From Lachnospiraceae bacterium (GTDB taxonomy: Bacteria > Bacillota > Clostridia > Lachnospirales > Lachnospiraceae), in assembly GCA_017432565.1 (NCBI GenBank), contig JAFRIW010000028.1:62001-126000 (forward strand): DNA of 64,000 bases, written 5' to 3'. The position numbers and the translations under genes are program-made. The notes beneath the pieces are model-generated. The model saw only the letters and a list, made by a program, of their open reading frames with translations. It was not told where the DNA came from and searched no databases. Below are positions 24,932-34,090 of the stretch, in pieces; position 1 is the first letter of the stretch; each line of letters opens with the position of its first letter.

Positions 24932-25771
24932 TTATTCTACCGAAATCTGCAGCAGGCTGGCATCCCAGGTCTCCCGCAGCTCCATGGCGATCGCCCAGGC
25001 CTGATCCATATCCTCGGGCGTCGTGATTTTGAAATTCCGATAGGAAGATTCAATCAGCCTCACCCGCTGCCCGCACATCTTCTCCGCAGCGGCCGCATCG
25101 TCCGTGATCCCCAGCTCTCTGATCAGGGGCGCGGCGGACCAGCCGCCCTGCGCACCCTCTGCGAGCGCTTTCTCCCGCAGAAGCCGGTAGGCCTTCAGAA
25201 TCAGTTCGTAAGAGAAAACCTGCGGCGTCTGGATGTTGTAGACAAACCGGCGGTCCGGAGTCGAGACGACATAGCCGTTTTCGTCGGCGATCTTGATGGT
25301 GTCCTTGCTGGGAACAGCCGCGACGACGGCCTGTTCCTGCTGCACCGCGTCAAAGAGACGCCGGAGCGTTTCCTCGTCCGGGAACGGTCTTGCGCCGTCG
25401 TGAATGAATACATAGTCGCAGGGCCAGGTGATGGCTTCAAGTCCGCTCAGTACCGAGCCGCAGCGCTCTTCTCCCGCCGCGGCGAAGCCGCGCAGCTTCT
25501 CCTGTGCCTTCCTCTTTTCTTCTTCGCCGGTCCTGCCGGATTTTGCCAGATCGGCCAGCAGCGGGGCGATTGCTTCCTGCTGAATTCTCTCCCGGTCCCC
25601 GTCCGCACAGGCAATCACCAGATCCGTGATCACACTGCTTGCAAGGAGCGTCCGCAGTGAATAGTACAGAAGCGGCCTGCCGCACAGATCCAGGTACTGT
25701 TTGGGTACGTCGCTCTCCATCCGTTTTCCGCGCCCGCCGGCCAGCAGAATCGCAGTGCTGTGTATACTCAT
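24932..25771 (-). CDS. ispD: 2-C-methyl-D-erythritol 4-phosphate cytidylyltransferase
   Basis: 279 residues, against about 230 usual. MEP-pathway enzyme making CDP-methylerythritol for isoprenoids, including the undecaprenyl carrier used by the wall-glycan genes here. Seen: [22 protein letters not shown] (Gly-rich CTP loop with the conserved Arg and Lys), [20 protein letters not shown] and [10 protein letters not shown]. Two insertions account for the extra length: a charged helical stretch around residues 62-92 and a segment near 195-215. Could alternatively serve a TarI-like ribitol pathway, but no ribitol reductase lies nearby. ATGA overlap with tsaD. Confidence 0.9.
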   Translation of the reverse strand: MSIHSTAILLAGGRGKRMESDVPKQYLDLCGRPLLYYSLRTLLASSVITDLVIACADGDRERIQQEAIAPLLADLAKSGRTGEEEKRKAQEKLRGFAAAGEERCGSVLSGLEAITWPCDYVFIHDGARPFPDEETLRRLFDAVQQEQAVVAAVPSKDTIKIADENGYVVSTPDRRFVYNIQTPQVFSYELILKAYRLLREKALAEGAQGGWSAAPLIRELGITDDAAAAEKMCGQRVRLIESSYRNFKITTPEDMDQAWAIAMELRETWDASLLQISVE

Positions 25772-26799
25772 CTTCTCTCTCCCAGTTTAAGAGCCGGAAC
25801 CGCATTCAGGTCCGGTCCGGCAAAATGTCCCTGCAGGTATTCATAGTAGCCCGCGCAGGATATCATGGCCGCGTTGTCCGTGCACAGAATGGGCGGCGGA
25901 CACAGAAACCGTACGCCGGCCCCGTCACAGGCACTTTTCATGGCTGCGCGCAGCGCGCTGTTCGACGCCACGCCGCCCGCCAGCGCAAGAGACTGAAAGC
26001 CATACTCCCGCACTGCCTCCATGGCGTGATCCACCAGTACGCTGACGACCGCCTTCTGGAAGGATGCCGCCACATCCGGCACGCAGATCTCCCGGCCGGC
26101 CATTTTCTCCGAATTGATATAGTTCAGCACGGCGGACTTGAGCCCGCTGAACGAAAAGTCATAGACCGATCCACTGACCTTTCCGCGGGGGAACACGATC
26201 GCATCGGGATTGCCCTCTTTTGCGGCCGCGTCAATCTTGGGACCGCCGGGATATCCCAGCCCGATTGCCCGGGCGACCTTGTCAAAAGCCTCCCCGGCCG
26301 CGTCATCCTGGGTCCGCCCCAGAATCTCGTAGACGCCGTAATCCCGCACCAGGACCAGGTGCGTGTGTCCGCCGGAGACCACCAGACAGGCGTAAGGCGG
26401 CTCGAGGGCAGGATCGGCGATATAATTCGCACAGATATGTCCCTCGATGTGATGCACACCGATCAGCGGAATATCCGCCGCAAAGCTGAGTGCCTTTGCA
26501 AAAGACACGCCCACCAGCAGCGCTCCGACCAGTCCCGGTCCGTAGGTGACCGCAGCTGCGTCCAGGTCCTGCAGTGTGACGCCCGCTGTATCCAGCGCTT
26601 TTTTCACGACCTGATTGATGCGCTCGATGTGCTTCCGGGAAGCAATCTCCGGCACCACACCGCCGTACAGCGTATGAATATCGATCTGCGAGGAGATCTC
26701 ATTGGACAGAACCTTCCGCCCGTTCACCGTCACCGCTGCGGCCGTCTCATCGCAGCTTGATTCTATTCCGAGTATGATGATGTCTTTTTCAGCTGTCAT
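25768..26799 (-). CDS. tsaD: tRNA t6A37 threonylcarbamoyltransferase catalytic subunit
   Basis: 343 residues. Transfers threonylcarbamoyl from its AMP ester to adenosine 37 of ANN-decoding tRNAs, together with TsaB and TsaE, both encoded just upstream. Seen: [28 protein letters not shown], the metal-binding [35 protein letters not shown] and [10 protein letters not shown], the full ASKHA-fold set of Kae1/Gcp/YgjD. Weak ribosome site; likely depends on the upstream reading. Gene order tsaE-tsaB-rimI-rnz-tsaD-ispD places all t6A transfer subunits in one unit; tsaC is not in the window. Confidence 0.97.
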   Translation of the reverse strand: MTAEKDIIILGIESSCDETAAAVTVNGRKVLSNEISSQIDIHTLYGGVVPEIASRKHIERINQVVKKALDTAGVTLQDLDAAAVTYGPGLVGALLVGVSFAKALSFAADIPLIGVHHIEGHICANYIADPALEPPYACLVVSGGHTHLVLVRDYGVYEILGRTQDDAAGEAFDKVARAIGLGYPGGPKIDAAAKEGNPDAIVFPRGKVSGSVYDFSFSGLKSAVLNYINSEKMAGREICVPDVAASFQKAVVSVLVDHAMEAVREYGFQSLALAGGVASNSALRAAMKSACDGAGVRFLCPPPILCTDNAAMISCAGYYEYLQGHFAGPDLNAVPALKLGERR

Positions 26800-26827
26800 A
26801 TCTTATATCTGTTCCTGATCTTTTCTC

Positions 26828-27751
26828 TCAGTCTTCCGAAAACCGCAGGGTCACGGATTTTCCGTCCTTCCCGGGGAATGCGTCCGGAAAGATCTCCCGC
26901 ACCGCATCCATATACGGCTCCGGCTTTATCAGCGAAGGGCTGTAATGCGTCAGCCACAGCTCAGCCGGCTGCGCCGCCCGCGCAAGCTGCGCTGCCTCCG
27001 CAAAGGTCATATGCTTCTTGGCGACGGCGTCCTGCTGCTTGTCCTCCTCACCGTACATGCCTTCGCAGATCATCAGATCCGCTCCCTGTGCCGCACGGAC
27101 GATCGAATCGCAGGGCCTTGAGTCGGTCACATAAGTAAGCCTTAAGCCTTTCCGCTCTCCGCCGAGGACCTGATCCGGCGTAATCGTCCGGCCGTCCTCC
27201 GTGACAACGGTCTCTCCTTTCTGCAGCCGTCCCCAGAGGGGCTTGGGGAGTCCCAGGGCCTCCGCCTGCTCCACCTGAAAGCGTCCGGTTCTGGACAGCT
27301 CCATGGAATAGCCGTAGCAGGGCACACTGTGGCGGACTTTAAATGCGCGGATCAGAAAATCCTTCTCTCCCGGCAGGGCAAAAGACTCCTCCGCCTCCGA
27401 GAGCTCTCTGAATTCAATCTGAAAGGGGAGCCCCGGCGCGATGACGCGCAGCGAATTGACAACGTGCTCCAGGCCCTTCGGCCCGACCATCAGAACCGGA
27501 TCCGTCCGCTCGGAATTGGCCATGGACAGAAGAAGTCCCGGCAGACCCGAGATATGGTCCGCGTGATAGTGCGTAAACAGGATCACATCGATCGGATTGG
27601 AAGAGAACCCCCGCTTTCTGAGCGTGATCTGGGTTCCCTCTCCGCAGTCCACCAGAATCTGTTTTCCGTTGCAGCGGACCAGCAGGGAAGTCAGAAAGCG
27701 ATGCGGCATCGGCATCATTCCCCCGCAGCCCAGTAAACATACATCAATCAT
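26828..27751 (-). CDS. rnz: Ribonuclease Z (tRNA 3'-processing endonuclease)
   Basis: 307 residues, the short bacterial form. Removes 3' trailers from tRNA precursors lacking encoded CCA. Seen: metallo-beta-lactamase motif FTHYHADHISGLPGLL (HxHxDH), preceding LVDCGEGTQITL, VRHSVPCYGY, YVTDSRPCDS and ICEGMYGEED, with the late His motif LWLTHYSPSL. The exosite arm is short. It lies between rimI and tsaD, all tRNA or translation related, with an 11-bp gap from rimI. AAGGTGA stands about 11 bases before the ATG. Confidence 0.93.
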   Translation of the reverse strand: MIDVCLLGCGGMMPMPHRFLTSLLVRCNGKQILVDCGEGTQITLRKRGFSSNPIDVILFTHYHADHISGLPGLLLSMANSERTDPVLMVGPKGLEHVVNSLRVIAPGLPFQIEFRELSEAEESFALPGEKDFLIRAFKVRHSVPCYGYSMELSRTGRFQVEQAEALGLPKPLWGRLQKGETVVTEDGRTITPDQVLGGERKGLRLTYVTDSRPCDSIVRAAQGADLMICEGMYGEEDKQQDAVAKKHMTFAEAAQLARAAQPAELWLTHYSPSLIKPEPYMDAVREIFPDAFPGKDGKSVTLRFSED

Positions 27752-27761
27752 TTGTCTGTTG

Positions 27762-28199
27762 TCACCTTTTCCATAAAATCAGGGCATCTTCTTCCGGGTC
27801 GCGGTAGAAGCGCTTCCGGATGCCTTCCTGCCGGAACCCGAAACTCTCATACAGGCGGATTGCCGGGACATTGCCGGCGCGCACCTCCAGCGTAAAAGCT
27901 TCGGCCGATTCCTGTCCGGCGTCGGTGAGCATCCGCTCCATCAGCTGCCGCGCGATGCCCCGTCCGCGGTACGCGGGAAGGACTGCGACATTTCCGATCT
28001 CCCCCTCGCCGAGAATCAGCTTGACTCCGCAGGTTCCGACGATGTTTCCCGATTCCTCCTGCGCGACATAATAATGGGCAAAAGGAAGCAGGAGCGTGGC
28101 GGAGTAAACCTTCTCCGACCACGGCTGTGAGAAACAGACCCGCTCAATTTCCACTGCAGCGGGTATATCCTCTTTTGTCATTCTGCGAATCTTTATCAC
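27762..28199 (-). CDS. rimI: Ribosomal-protein-alanine N-acetyltransferase
   Basis: 145 residues, GNAT fold. Acetylates the N-terminal alanine of ribosomal protein S18 in E. coli; in Bacillota the gene is consistently tied to tsaB/tsaD. Seen: IRRMTKEDIPAAVEIERVCFSQPWSEKVY, IGNVAVLPAYRGRGIARQLME split around the acetyl-CoA loop Q/R-x-x-G-x-G/A (RGRGIA), FTLEVRAGNVPAIRLYESFGF and a final EDALILW. Start ATG 28199 overlaps the tsaB stop (ATGA), indicating translational coupling. Confidence 0.94.
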   Translation of the reverse strand: MIKIRRMTKEDIPAAVEIERVCFSQPWSEKVYSATLLLPFAHYYVAQEESGNIVGTCGVKLILGEGEIGNVAVLPAYRGRGIARQLMERMLTDAGQESAEAFTLEVRAGNVPAIRLYESFGFRQEGIRKRFYRDPEEDALILWKR

Positions 28200-29014
28200 G
28201 GGATGAATCCCTCCGGCGCGTGCCCGGCCTTCAGTTCCTCGAGGGCGGCATCGCCTGCCTTCCGCGCCTCCTGCAGCTCACGCTCCGCCTGGGAGAGGCG
28301 CAGATATTCCGGTCTGAATTCGTCTGCGCTGACCATGCAGGCACTTCCCTGCTCCCGGCAGAGCTGCATCGCGCGCACCGCCGCCGAGGCAGCGCGCTGT
28401 CTGTCCGTCCCTGCCGGCGCATAGCGATAAGGAACCTGCATCAGCTGTGCAAGCACCTGACGATAAACCGGAACGCCGTCGCCCAGAAAGACGACGGATC
28501 TGCCCCCGGCGGTGCTGTACATCTCATTCAGTTCCTGTGCGGTCTCCTGTATGCTTCTGACACACTGCGGGCGAAGAACGCGGAGCAAAATCTGCTCTTC
28601 CTTCGACGCCGGATCCGCCGGCTGCTTTTCGAAACAGTATATTCCCGTGTAGACCTGCTGCCTGCGCGCGTCCATGATCGGACAGATGAGTGCATCCGTT
28701 CCGGGCAGATTGCAGGCGAGGGCATCTACTGTGGGCACCGGAATGACCGGCACACCGAGCGCGAAGCCCATTCCCTTCGCCGTGGCGGCGCCGATCCGGA
28801 GCCCCGTAAAAGAACCCGGTCCCGCTGTGGTCACAACGGCGTCGATCTCACTTAGCGGGAAGGGCATGATCTGCTTCATCTGCTCCATCATCGGCATGAG
28901 AGACTGGGAATGTGTTTTCTGATTCTGAACGGAAAATTCCGCGATCAGTTTATCGTCTTCCAGAACAGCGCAGCCCGCGACGGGGCCTGACGCTTCTATA
29001 GCAAATAATTTCAA
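28196..29014 (-). CDS. tsaB: tRNA t6A biosynthesis protein TsaB
   Basis: 272 residues, somewhat longer than the usual 220-235. Inactive ASKHA paralogue that dimerises with TsaD in the t6A-forming complex. Seen: KLFAIEASGPVAGCAVLED, HSQSLMPMMEQ, DAVVTTAGPGSFTGLRIGAATAKGMGFA (split), IMDARRQQVYTGIY and the C-terminal EFRPEYLRLSQAERE. The extra length is a tail of about 25 Ala/Glu/Lys residues after the EYLR motif. ATGA overlaps at both ends, with tsaE and rimI. Confidence 0.94.
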   Translation of the reverse strand: MKLFAIEASGPVAGCAVLEDDKLIAEFSVQNQKTHSQSLMPMMEQMKQIMPFPLSEIDAVVTTAGPGSFTGLRIGAATAKGMGFALGVPVIPVPTVDALACNLPGTDALICPIMDARRQQVYTGIYCFEKQPADPASKEEQILLRVLRPQCVRSIQETAQELNEMYSTAGGRSVVFLGDGVPVYRQVLAQLMQVPYRYAPAGTDRQRAASAAVRAMQLCREQGSACMVSADEFRPEYLRLSQAERELQEARKAGDAALEELKAGHAPEGFIP

Positions 29015-29430
29015 ATGACTGTAATCCTCCTGTAATCCAGACCCTTTGAGAGATCTTTTTCAATCACGATACGCCTTGCCGTATCCGGAATCATGTCTTC
29101 AATCCGGTCCGCCCACTCAATCAGACAGACACCTTCTCCGAACAGATATTCATCCAGGCCCACCTCTTCCATCTCCTCCGGCTCTTCGATCCGGTAGACA
29201 TCGAAATGATACAGGGGCAGCCGTCCCTCCTCGTAAATCTGCAGGATCGTAAAGGTCGGCGAACAGACCGGCTCCGTAATGCCGAGTCCCTCCGCAAAGC
29301 CTTTGGTAAAAACGGTCTTGCCGACGCCCAGATCTCCGTGCAGTGCGTAAATCTCACCGGCGGAAGCGGACTCTGCCAGCCTGCGTCCCGCCTCAAAGGT
29401 GTCCTGTGCCGAAAATGACTCTATTATCAT
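29011..29430 (-). CDS. tsaE: tRNA t6A biosynthesis ATPase TsaE
   Basis: 139 residues. P-loop ATPase that powers turnover of the TsaBD complex. Seen: LHGDLGVGKTVFTKGFAEGLG (Walker A), VCSPTFTILQIYE, LYHFDVYRIEE (Walker B-like with the conserved YR) and VCLIEWADRIEDMIP. GGAG nine bases before the ATG lies in the end of the upstream ABC gene; ATGA overlap with that gene links the t6A genes to the ABC exporter and the ribU leader in one transcription unit. Confidence 0.95.
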   Translation of the reverse strand: MIIESFSAQDTFEAGRRLAESASAGEIYALHGDLGVGKTVFTKGFAEGLGITEPVCSPTFTILQIYEEGRLPLYHFDVYRIEEPEEMEEVGLDEYLFGEGVCLIEWADRIEDMIPDTARRIVIEKDLSKGLDYRRITVI

Positions 29431-31253
29431 ACCTCAAAACTCCGTCTGCTCTCCAGTTCAATATACTGCCTGGTGTACAGCTTATAGTATTCGCCCCGCT
29501 GCTGCATCAGCTCCGCGTGTGTGCCCCTCTCAATGATCCTGCCGTCATGCACCAGCAGAATCATATCCGCGTGAACAATCGTGGACAGCCGGTGAGCGAT
29601 CATGAAGGACGTCCTGCCCTTGATCACCGTTCCGATGGCGTCCTGTATCGCCTTCTCCGTCACTGTGTCAATGGAAGAAGTGGCTTCGTCCAGCACCAGA
29701 ATCTTCGGATCCGCCAGCAGTGCCCGCGCAAAGGAAAGGAGCTGCTTCTCGCCGGTGGACAGGTTTCCGCCGCCCTCTCCGATCTCGGAGTCCAGTCCGT
29801 TTTCCATGCGGTCGACGACCTTGTCGGCGCTGACCAGCCGGAGCGCCTCCAGGATCTCTTCATCCGTCGCATTCTCCCGGCCGTAGCACAGGTTCTCCCG
29901 CACCGTCCCGGAGAACAGGTGCGGTGTCTGCAGGACATAGCCGATGCTGCTGTGCAGCCACAGCTGCGAGCGGTCCCGCACATCCTTTCCGTCGATGAGG
30001 ACGGTGCCCTCTGTCGGTTCATAGAAGCGGCAGACCAGGTTCACCAGGGTGGATTTCCCTGCGCCGGTCTCACCCACAATGGCGACGCTCGTACCCTGCG
30101 GCACTTTCAGGCTGAAATGTTCCAGCACCATCTCCTCGCCGTCCGGGTAGTGGAAGGAAACATCCCTGAATTCCACATCTCCCAGAAGGGGCTCCCAGTT
30201 CTCCTTCTTCGGATGGAAGGTGTCTCCGTATACGGCAGTCACCTCGGGGCGGTCCGCCACGTCCGACTCCGTCTCCAGAAGTTTTGTCAGCCGCTCGATA
30301 TTGACCTGGATCGCAATGACGCCGGAAATGGTCGCAATGATGCTCTGGACCGGCTCCATCATGCCCAGCGCGTAGGTCATGAACACAGAGAGCGTTCCGA
30401 TCATGATCACGCCCTGCTGTGTGATGATTCCGCCCTCCCACAGGACAATGGCAAGCGCGGCGGAGGACATCAGCGTCACCAGGGACCGGAACATGGCGGA
30501 ATAATGCGTCGCATGCACGGCGGTCCGCCGGTACTCCTCCGTATCCTTTTCAAAATCTGTCTGCATCCGGTCTTCGACCACCAGCGTCTTGATCTGCTTG
30601 GCACCGGTGATGCCTTCGTTGAAATCTCCCGTGATCGTGGAATTGATTTCGCGGATCTTCCGGTTCAGGACCACCATCTTCTTCTGGAAAAAGCTGATCA
30701 GCAGCACTGCCGGCGGCAGAAGCATCAGAATAAACAGGGAGAGGCGCGTATTGATTGCCAGCATCATGACCAGCACGCCGATAATGTAGGAGAAGTTCCA
30801 GACAAAATCCATCATGTGCCATGCCACGAGCTCTCCGATTTTGCCCGAATCACTCATGACGCGGGCGTGGATATAGCCGACATTATTCTGGTTGAAGTAG
30901 GAGAAGGACAGCGTCTGCAGGTGATTGAAGGCCGCGTTGCGCAGATCCCGGTCGATGCCCATCTCCACCTGTCCGCCGAGGTAGGTGGAGATATAGTTGT
31001 CGATGGACTGCAGCACCAGAAGCACCACGAAGAGCACGCAGAAGAAGCCCAGACCCTGCAGCGTCTTTTCCGCCACAAAATGGTCCAGCGCATAGCGGTT
31101 GAACAGCGGGAAGACCGCGTCCGCCACGGAGCTTAAAATTCCCAGGCTCACCATCAGGATGATCTTCCTTCTGTATGGCTTCACATAGGGGATCAGCTTG
31201 GGGATCCCGAACCACGGAAGCGTTTTGATCTGTTCCTGTTCGTTTTCGTTCAT
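29427..31253 (-). CDS. ABC exporter half-transporter B (membrane plus ATPase)
   Basis: 608 residues: six membrane helices (about 25-320) followed by an ATPase domain (about 365-600). Seen: Walker A GETGAGKSTLVNL, Q-loop YVLQTPHLFSGTVRENL, signature LSTGEKQLLSFARALL, Walker B ILVLDEATSSID, and H-loop IAHRLSTI, all canonical, so this is the hydrolytically competent half. It pairs with the gene at 31250 (ATGA overlap) as a heterodimeric multidrug or lipid exporter of the BmrCD/TmrAB kind. Substrate cannot be read from sequence. No outer-membrane or fusion partner is needed in a Gram-positive. Confidence 0.93.
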   Translation of the reverse strand: MNENEQEQIKTLPWFGIPKLIPYVKPYRRKIILMVSLGILSSVADAVFPLFNRYALDHFVAEKTLQGLGFFCVLFVVLLVLQSIDNYISTYLGGQVEMGIDRDLRNAAFNHLQTLSFSYFNQNNVGYIHARVMSDSGKIGELVAWHMMDFVWNFSYIIGVLVMMLAINTRLSLFILMLLPPAVLLISFFQKKMVVLNRKIREINSTITGDFNEGITGAKQIKTLVVEDRMQTDFEKDTEEYRRTAVHATHYSAMFRSLVTLMSSAALAIVLWEGGIITQQGVIMIGTLSVFMTYALGMMEPVQSIIATISGVIAIQVNIERLTKLLETESDVADRPEVTAVYGDTFHPKKENWEPLLGDVEFRDVSFHYPDGEEMVLEHFSLKVPQGTSVAIVGETGAGKSTLVNLVCRFYEPTEGTVLIDGKDVRDRSQLWLHSSIGYVLQTPHLFSGTVRENLCYGRENATDEEILEALRLVSADKVVDRMENGLDSEIGEGGGNLSTGEKQLLSFARALLADPKILVLDEATSSIDTVTEKAIQDAIGTVIKGRTSFMIAHRLSTIVHADMILLVHDGRIIERGTHAELMQQRGEYYKLYTRQYIELESRRSFEV

Positions 31254-33046
31254 GCCTGTTCCTGCTGCGTGTCAGATCCGTCCTGCGTCTGCAGGTCGTA
31301 AATTCTGCGGTAAATGCCGCCCAGTGCAAGAAGTTCTTCGTGTGTTCCCTCTTCCGCGATGCGGCCGCGGTCCATCACGATGATATAATCCGCATTCATC
31401 AGTGTCGTAATCCTGTGCGCGATCAGAATGACGGTCGCATCCTGTGTGCTCTCCTTCAGGGCGCTCCGGATCTTCGCGTCCGTCTCCGCGTCCACGGCGG
31501 AAAGCGAATCGTCGAAGACCATGATCGGCGCCTTCCGCATCAGCATCTGTGCGATGGCCGTGCGCTGCTTCTGTCCGCCGGACAGTGTGACGCCCCGCTC
31601 GCCCACGTAGGTGTCATAGCCTTTCGCGAAGCGCTCCACTGTTTCGTCGAGGCTGGCAGTGCGCGCCGCGCGCCGCACGCGCGGAAGATCCGTTCCTTCT
31701 CTCTCGGTGATTGCAATGTTCTCCGCCAGTGTGCGGGAGAATAAATAGGGTTCCTGCAGCACCATGCCGATCTTACTGCGCAGCCAGGAGGCTTTGATCG
31801 ACCGGATATCTGTCCCGCCGATCGTGATGCGTCCGCCCTGCTCCGGGAGCTCATAGAGCCGGTCCAGCAGCAGCATCAGCGTGGATTTGCCCGATCCGGT
31901 GCTGCCCAGGATGCCGAAGGTCGTCCCCTCCCGCACCGTGAAGCTCACATCGTGCAGTGCTTCCTGCTGGGTGCCTTCATAGGAGAAGGTGATGTGTTCG
32001 AAACAGATATCTCCCTGAATCGGCGGTGTGCCGGCATTCTCGTCATCTTTTTCCTCTTCGGAATTCATGATGAAGCACAGACGGTCGATGGAGATGCCCG
32101 CCTTGCTCATCTCGGAAATAATCCGGCCCAGTCCTCTCACAGGCCAGGTCAGCATCGCGTTATAGGAGACGAAGGCGATGTAATTGCCCGGTGTGATGAT
32201 ATCGCGGACACAGAACACGGCGCCGAGAGCGACCACCGTCAGGATCTGCAGGCCGGAGAAGAGATCGCCCACCGAAAAGAAGGCGGAGAGAAGCCGCATC
32301 AGCTCCACCCACATCTTCGTGTAGACATCGTTCTGCGTCTCAAAACGGCTGCGCTCATACTGTTCTCTTCCGAAGGCGCGCACGACCCGCACGCCGGTGA
32401 GATTTTCCTGCGCAATCGCGGACAGCTTTCCCTCCTGCGTGTCCACCTTTTCAAAGGAGCTTCCGATCCGGGAGTGGAAAAACAGGGAATACCCCACGAT
32501 GATGGGGATGAAGGCGGCGGCTGCCAGTGTGAGGAGCGGATGAATCCGGATCATGGAGGTCACTGCCAGGATAATCAGCAGGCTGATGCGGAACAGACCG
32601 GCCATCTGCTCGGACAGAAAGCGCTTGATCATTTCCACGTCGGAGGTGCAGCGCTGAATAATATCGCCCGTCTGCTGTGTGCCGTGCCAGGCGTAGGGAA
32701 GCTGCAGAATATGCCTGAACAGCGTGTTCCTCATGGTCAGGACCAGCTTTTCCGCGCCCAGGGAATTCGTCAGGTGGAACAGATAGCGGCACAGCGCGCC
32801 GAGCAGCGCCGCAGCCAGCACGGCGCCCGCGATGTAATACAGATGTGAGCGCAGAAAATCAGAGCCTCCGACCCGGCGGACAAGTTCAGCCGCCAGGGCG
32901 GGAAGCTCACTCTCTTTCTGATCCAGCACTGAATCAACGGTATAACCGATGATCCGCGGATTGATCAGATCCAGGACAGAGACCAGACAGGCCAGCAGAA
33001 TGCTGAGCGCGAACCATCTTTTGCTGCCCTTCAGGAAATACAGCAC
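31250..33046 (-). CDS. ABC exporter half-transporter A (membrane plus ATPase); 5' end uncertain
   Basis: 598 residues from the GTG at 33046. Six membrane helices then an ATPase domain: Walker A GSTGSGKSTLMLLLDRLY, Q-loop MVLQEPYLFSRTLAENI, signature LSGGQKQRTAIAQMLM, Walker B IMVFDDSLSAVD and H-loop AHRITTL. The residue after the Walker B Asp is Asp rather than Glu, the usual sign of the degenerate site in heterodimeric exporters, complementing the competent half encoded at 29427. The GTG has no ribosome site. An ATG at 33092, overlapping the ribU stop as ATGA, would fit the operon pattern and family N-terminus, but is out of frame by one base because of a run of five A. Confidence 0.88.
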   Translation of the reverse strand: MLYFLKGSKRWFALSILLACLVSVLDLINPRIIGYTVDSVLDQKESELPALAAELVRRVGGSDFLRSHLYYIAGAVLAAALLGALCRYLFHLTNSLGAEKLVLTMRNTLFRHILQLPYAWHGTQQTGDIIQRCTSDVEMIKRFLSEQMAGLFRISLLIILAVTSMIRIHPLLTLAAAAFIPIIVGYSLFFHSRIGSSFEKVDTQEGKLSAIAQENLTGVRVVRAFGREQYERSRFETQNDVYTKMWVELMRLLSAFFSVGDLFSGLQILTVVALGAVFCVRDIITPGNYIAFVSYNAMLTWPVRGLGRIISEMSKAGISIDRLCFIMNSEEEKDDENAGTPPIQGDICFEHITFSYEGTQQEALHDVSFTVREGTTFGILGSTGSGKSTLMLLLDRLYELPEQGGRITIGGTDIRSIKASWLRSKIGMVLQEPYLFSRTLAENIAITEREGTDLPRVRRAARTASLDETVERFAKGYDTYVGERGVTLSGGQKQRTAIAQMLMRKAPIMVFDDSLSAVDAETDAKIRSALKESTQDATVILIAHRITTLMNADYIIVMDRGRIAEEGTHEELLALGGIYRRIYDLQTQDGSDTQQEQA

Positions 33047-33088
33047 CAGCTTTAATCTGGTGGGAAATCTTTCTTTCGTTTTTCTTCC

Positions 33089-33832
33089 TCATCCTCCGAT
33101 TCCGTATTTGATCACCGGACTCAGTTTCTTATAAATCAGCATGGTAATGATGCTGACGGAAGTTCCCTTGATCAGGTTGATCGGAGTCACCATCAGGAGT
33201 GCGAAGGACCAGAGTCCGGACACCCGGGGATTGATCTTCGTTCCCATCTCTATGATAATCTCTAACGGCATTCCGTACAAGGCGGCAAAAGCCGGCAGGA
33301 GGTAAATGGCATTGAATGCCGTCCCGAAGACGGTCATGCACAGCGTGCCGACACAGCATCCGATCACGGCCCGCTTCCTGCTCTTGCGGAAGCTGTAGAT
33401 AATGCTGGCCGGCAGAACCAGCATGCAGCCGATCAGGTAATTGGCCAGGTCGCCGACAAAGGCCGTCGAAGTGGACTTCAGGAGCAGCTTGATCAGCACC
33501 TTGATGAATTCCACCATCACACCTGCGGCCGGTCCGAAGGCAAAACCCGCAATCAGTGCCGGCAGCTCCGAAAAATCCAGCTTGTAGAAAGCCGGTGCGA
33601 TCGGCAGGGAGAAGTCCAGGCAGTACAGAATGCCTGAAATGGCCGAAAACATTCCGATCATGACAATTTTGCGCGTGGTGAGAATCCGCTCGATTTTTCC
33701 GCCGGCTCTGACGCGTCTTCTCAAAGCCGCTTTCTCACATACCCAGGCCGCGGCGAAGGTCAGCGCCACAACCACAAGACACACCAGTACAAAGCTCACA
33801 TTGCTTCTGACAGCATCTGCCAGTCCGTTCAT
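33089..33832 (-). CDS. ribU: ECF transporter substrate-binding protein RibU (riboflavin)
   Basis: 247 residues, six membrane helices. Binds riboflavin and passes it through the shared ECF-A/A'/T module, encoded elsewhere. Seen: N-terminal helix VSFVLVCLVVVALTFAAAW, a short loop, then the family segment LDFSELPALIAGFAFGPAAGV, EFIKVLIKLLLKSTSTA and GDLANYLIGC, and the late INLIKGTSVSII. The extra N-terminal helix is common in clostridial RibU. Start placed at ATG 33832, eight bases after AGGAGG; the ATG 13 codons earlier has no ribosome site and lies in a hairpin. The FMN riboswitch upstream confirms the flavin assignment. Confidence 0.94.
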   Translation of the reverse strand: MNGLADAVRSNVSFVLVCLVVVALTFAAAWVCEKAALRRRVRAGGKIERILTTRKIVMIGMFSAISGILYCLDFSLPIAPAFYKLDFSELPALIAGFAFGPAAGVMVEFIKVLIKLLLKSTSTAFVGDLANYLIGCMLVLPASIIYSFRKSRKRAVIGCCVGTLCMTVFGTAFNAIYLLPAFAALYGMPLEIIIEMGTKINPRVSGLWSFALLMVTPINLIKGTSVSIITMLIYKKLSPVIKYGIGG

Positions 33833-33839
33833 TTCTTTT

Positions 33840-33884
33840 TCCTCCTGTTTTGTAATCTCAGCATTGTTCATGCTGACGGGAGGA
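33840..33884 (-). promoter_or_regulatory. Hairpin region between riboswitch terminator and ribU start
   Basis: TCCTCC (RNA sense, 33879-33884) is complementary to the ribU ribosome site GGAGGA (33840-33845), and the intervening segment carries its own 6-bp stem CAGCAT/ATGCTG with a five-base loop. Together they could hide the ribosome site, adding a translational layer to the transcriptional riboswitch. Confidence 0.45.
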
Positions 33885-33891
33885 GCCGGAA

Positions 33892-33933
33892 CAAAAAAAG
33901 AAAAGCGGCTTATTCCAAAAAAGGGCCGCTTTC
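33892..33933 (-). terminator. Riboswitch expression-platform terminator
   Basis: On the minus strand GAAAGCGGC and GCCGCTTTTC form a 9-bp stem around a 15-base loop, followed by seven T. It lies 25 bp after the FMN aptamer and before ribU, the standard layout for flavin-dependent attenuation. Confidence 0.9.
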
Positions 33934-33958
33934 AGTCATTGCTCCTGAATCTCCTTCT

Positions 33959-34066
33959 TCCATCCAGACTGTACTGTTGGTCCCGGAGTTTCACCGGATC
34001 GGCCGGTGCATGATGCACCGGTTCGCGGACTGTACCGCCAGTGGGGAATTTCACCCGCCCCTGAAG
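33959..34066 (-). ncRNA. FMN riboswitch (RFN element)
   Basis: On the minus strand the conserved blocks occur in order: CAGGGGCGGGTGAAATTCCC, CGGCGGTA-like segment (CTGGCGGTA), GTCCGCGAACC with a variable hairpin of 6-base arms, CCGGTGAAACTCCGG, GACCAACAGT and closing AGTCTGGATGG. These are the hallmark helices of the FMN aptamer. FMN binding would favour the terminator at 33892-33933 and lower ribU and downstream expression. Confidence 0.97.
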
Positions 34067-34090
34067 TGATATGTAATTTTCCAATACATC

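Noticed and set aside
29343..31136. 597-codon + strand frame opposite the ABC exporter
   Set aside because: Mirror of a fully conserved ABC ATPase; His/Gln/Asp-rich composition is typical of antisense shadows.
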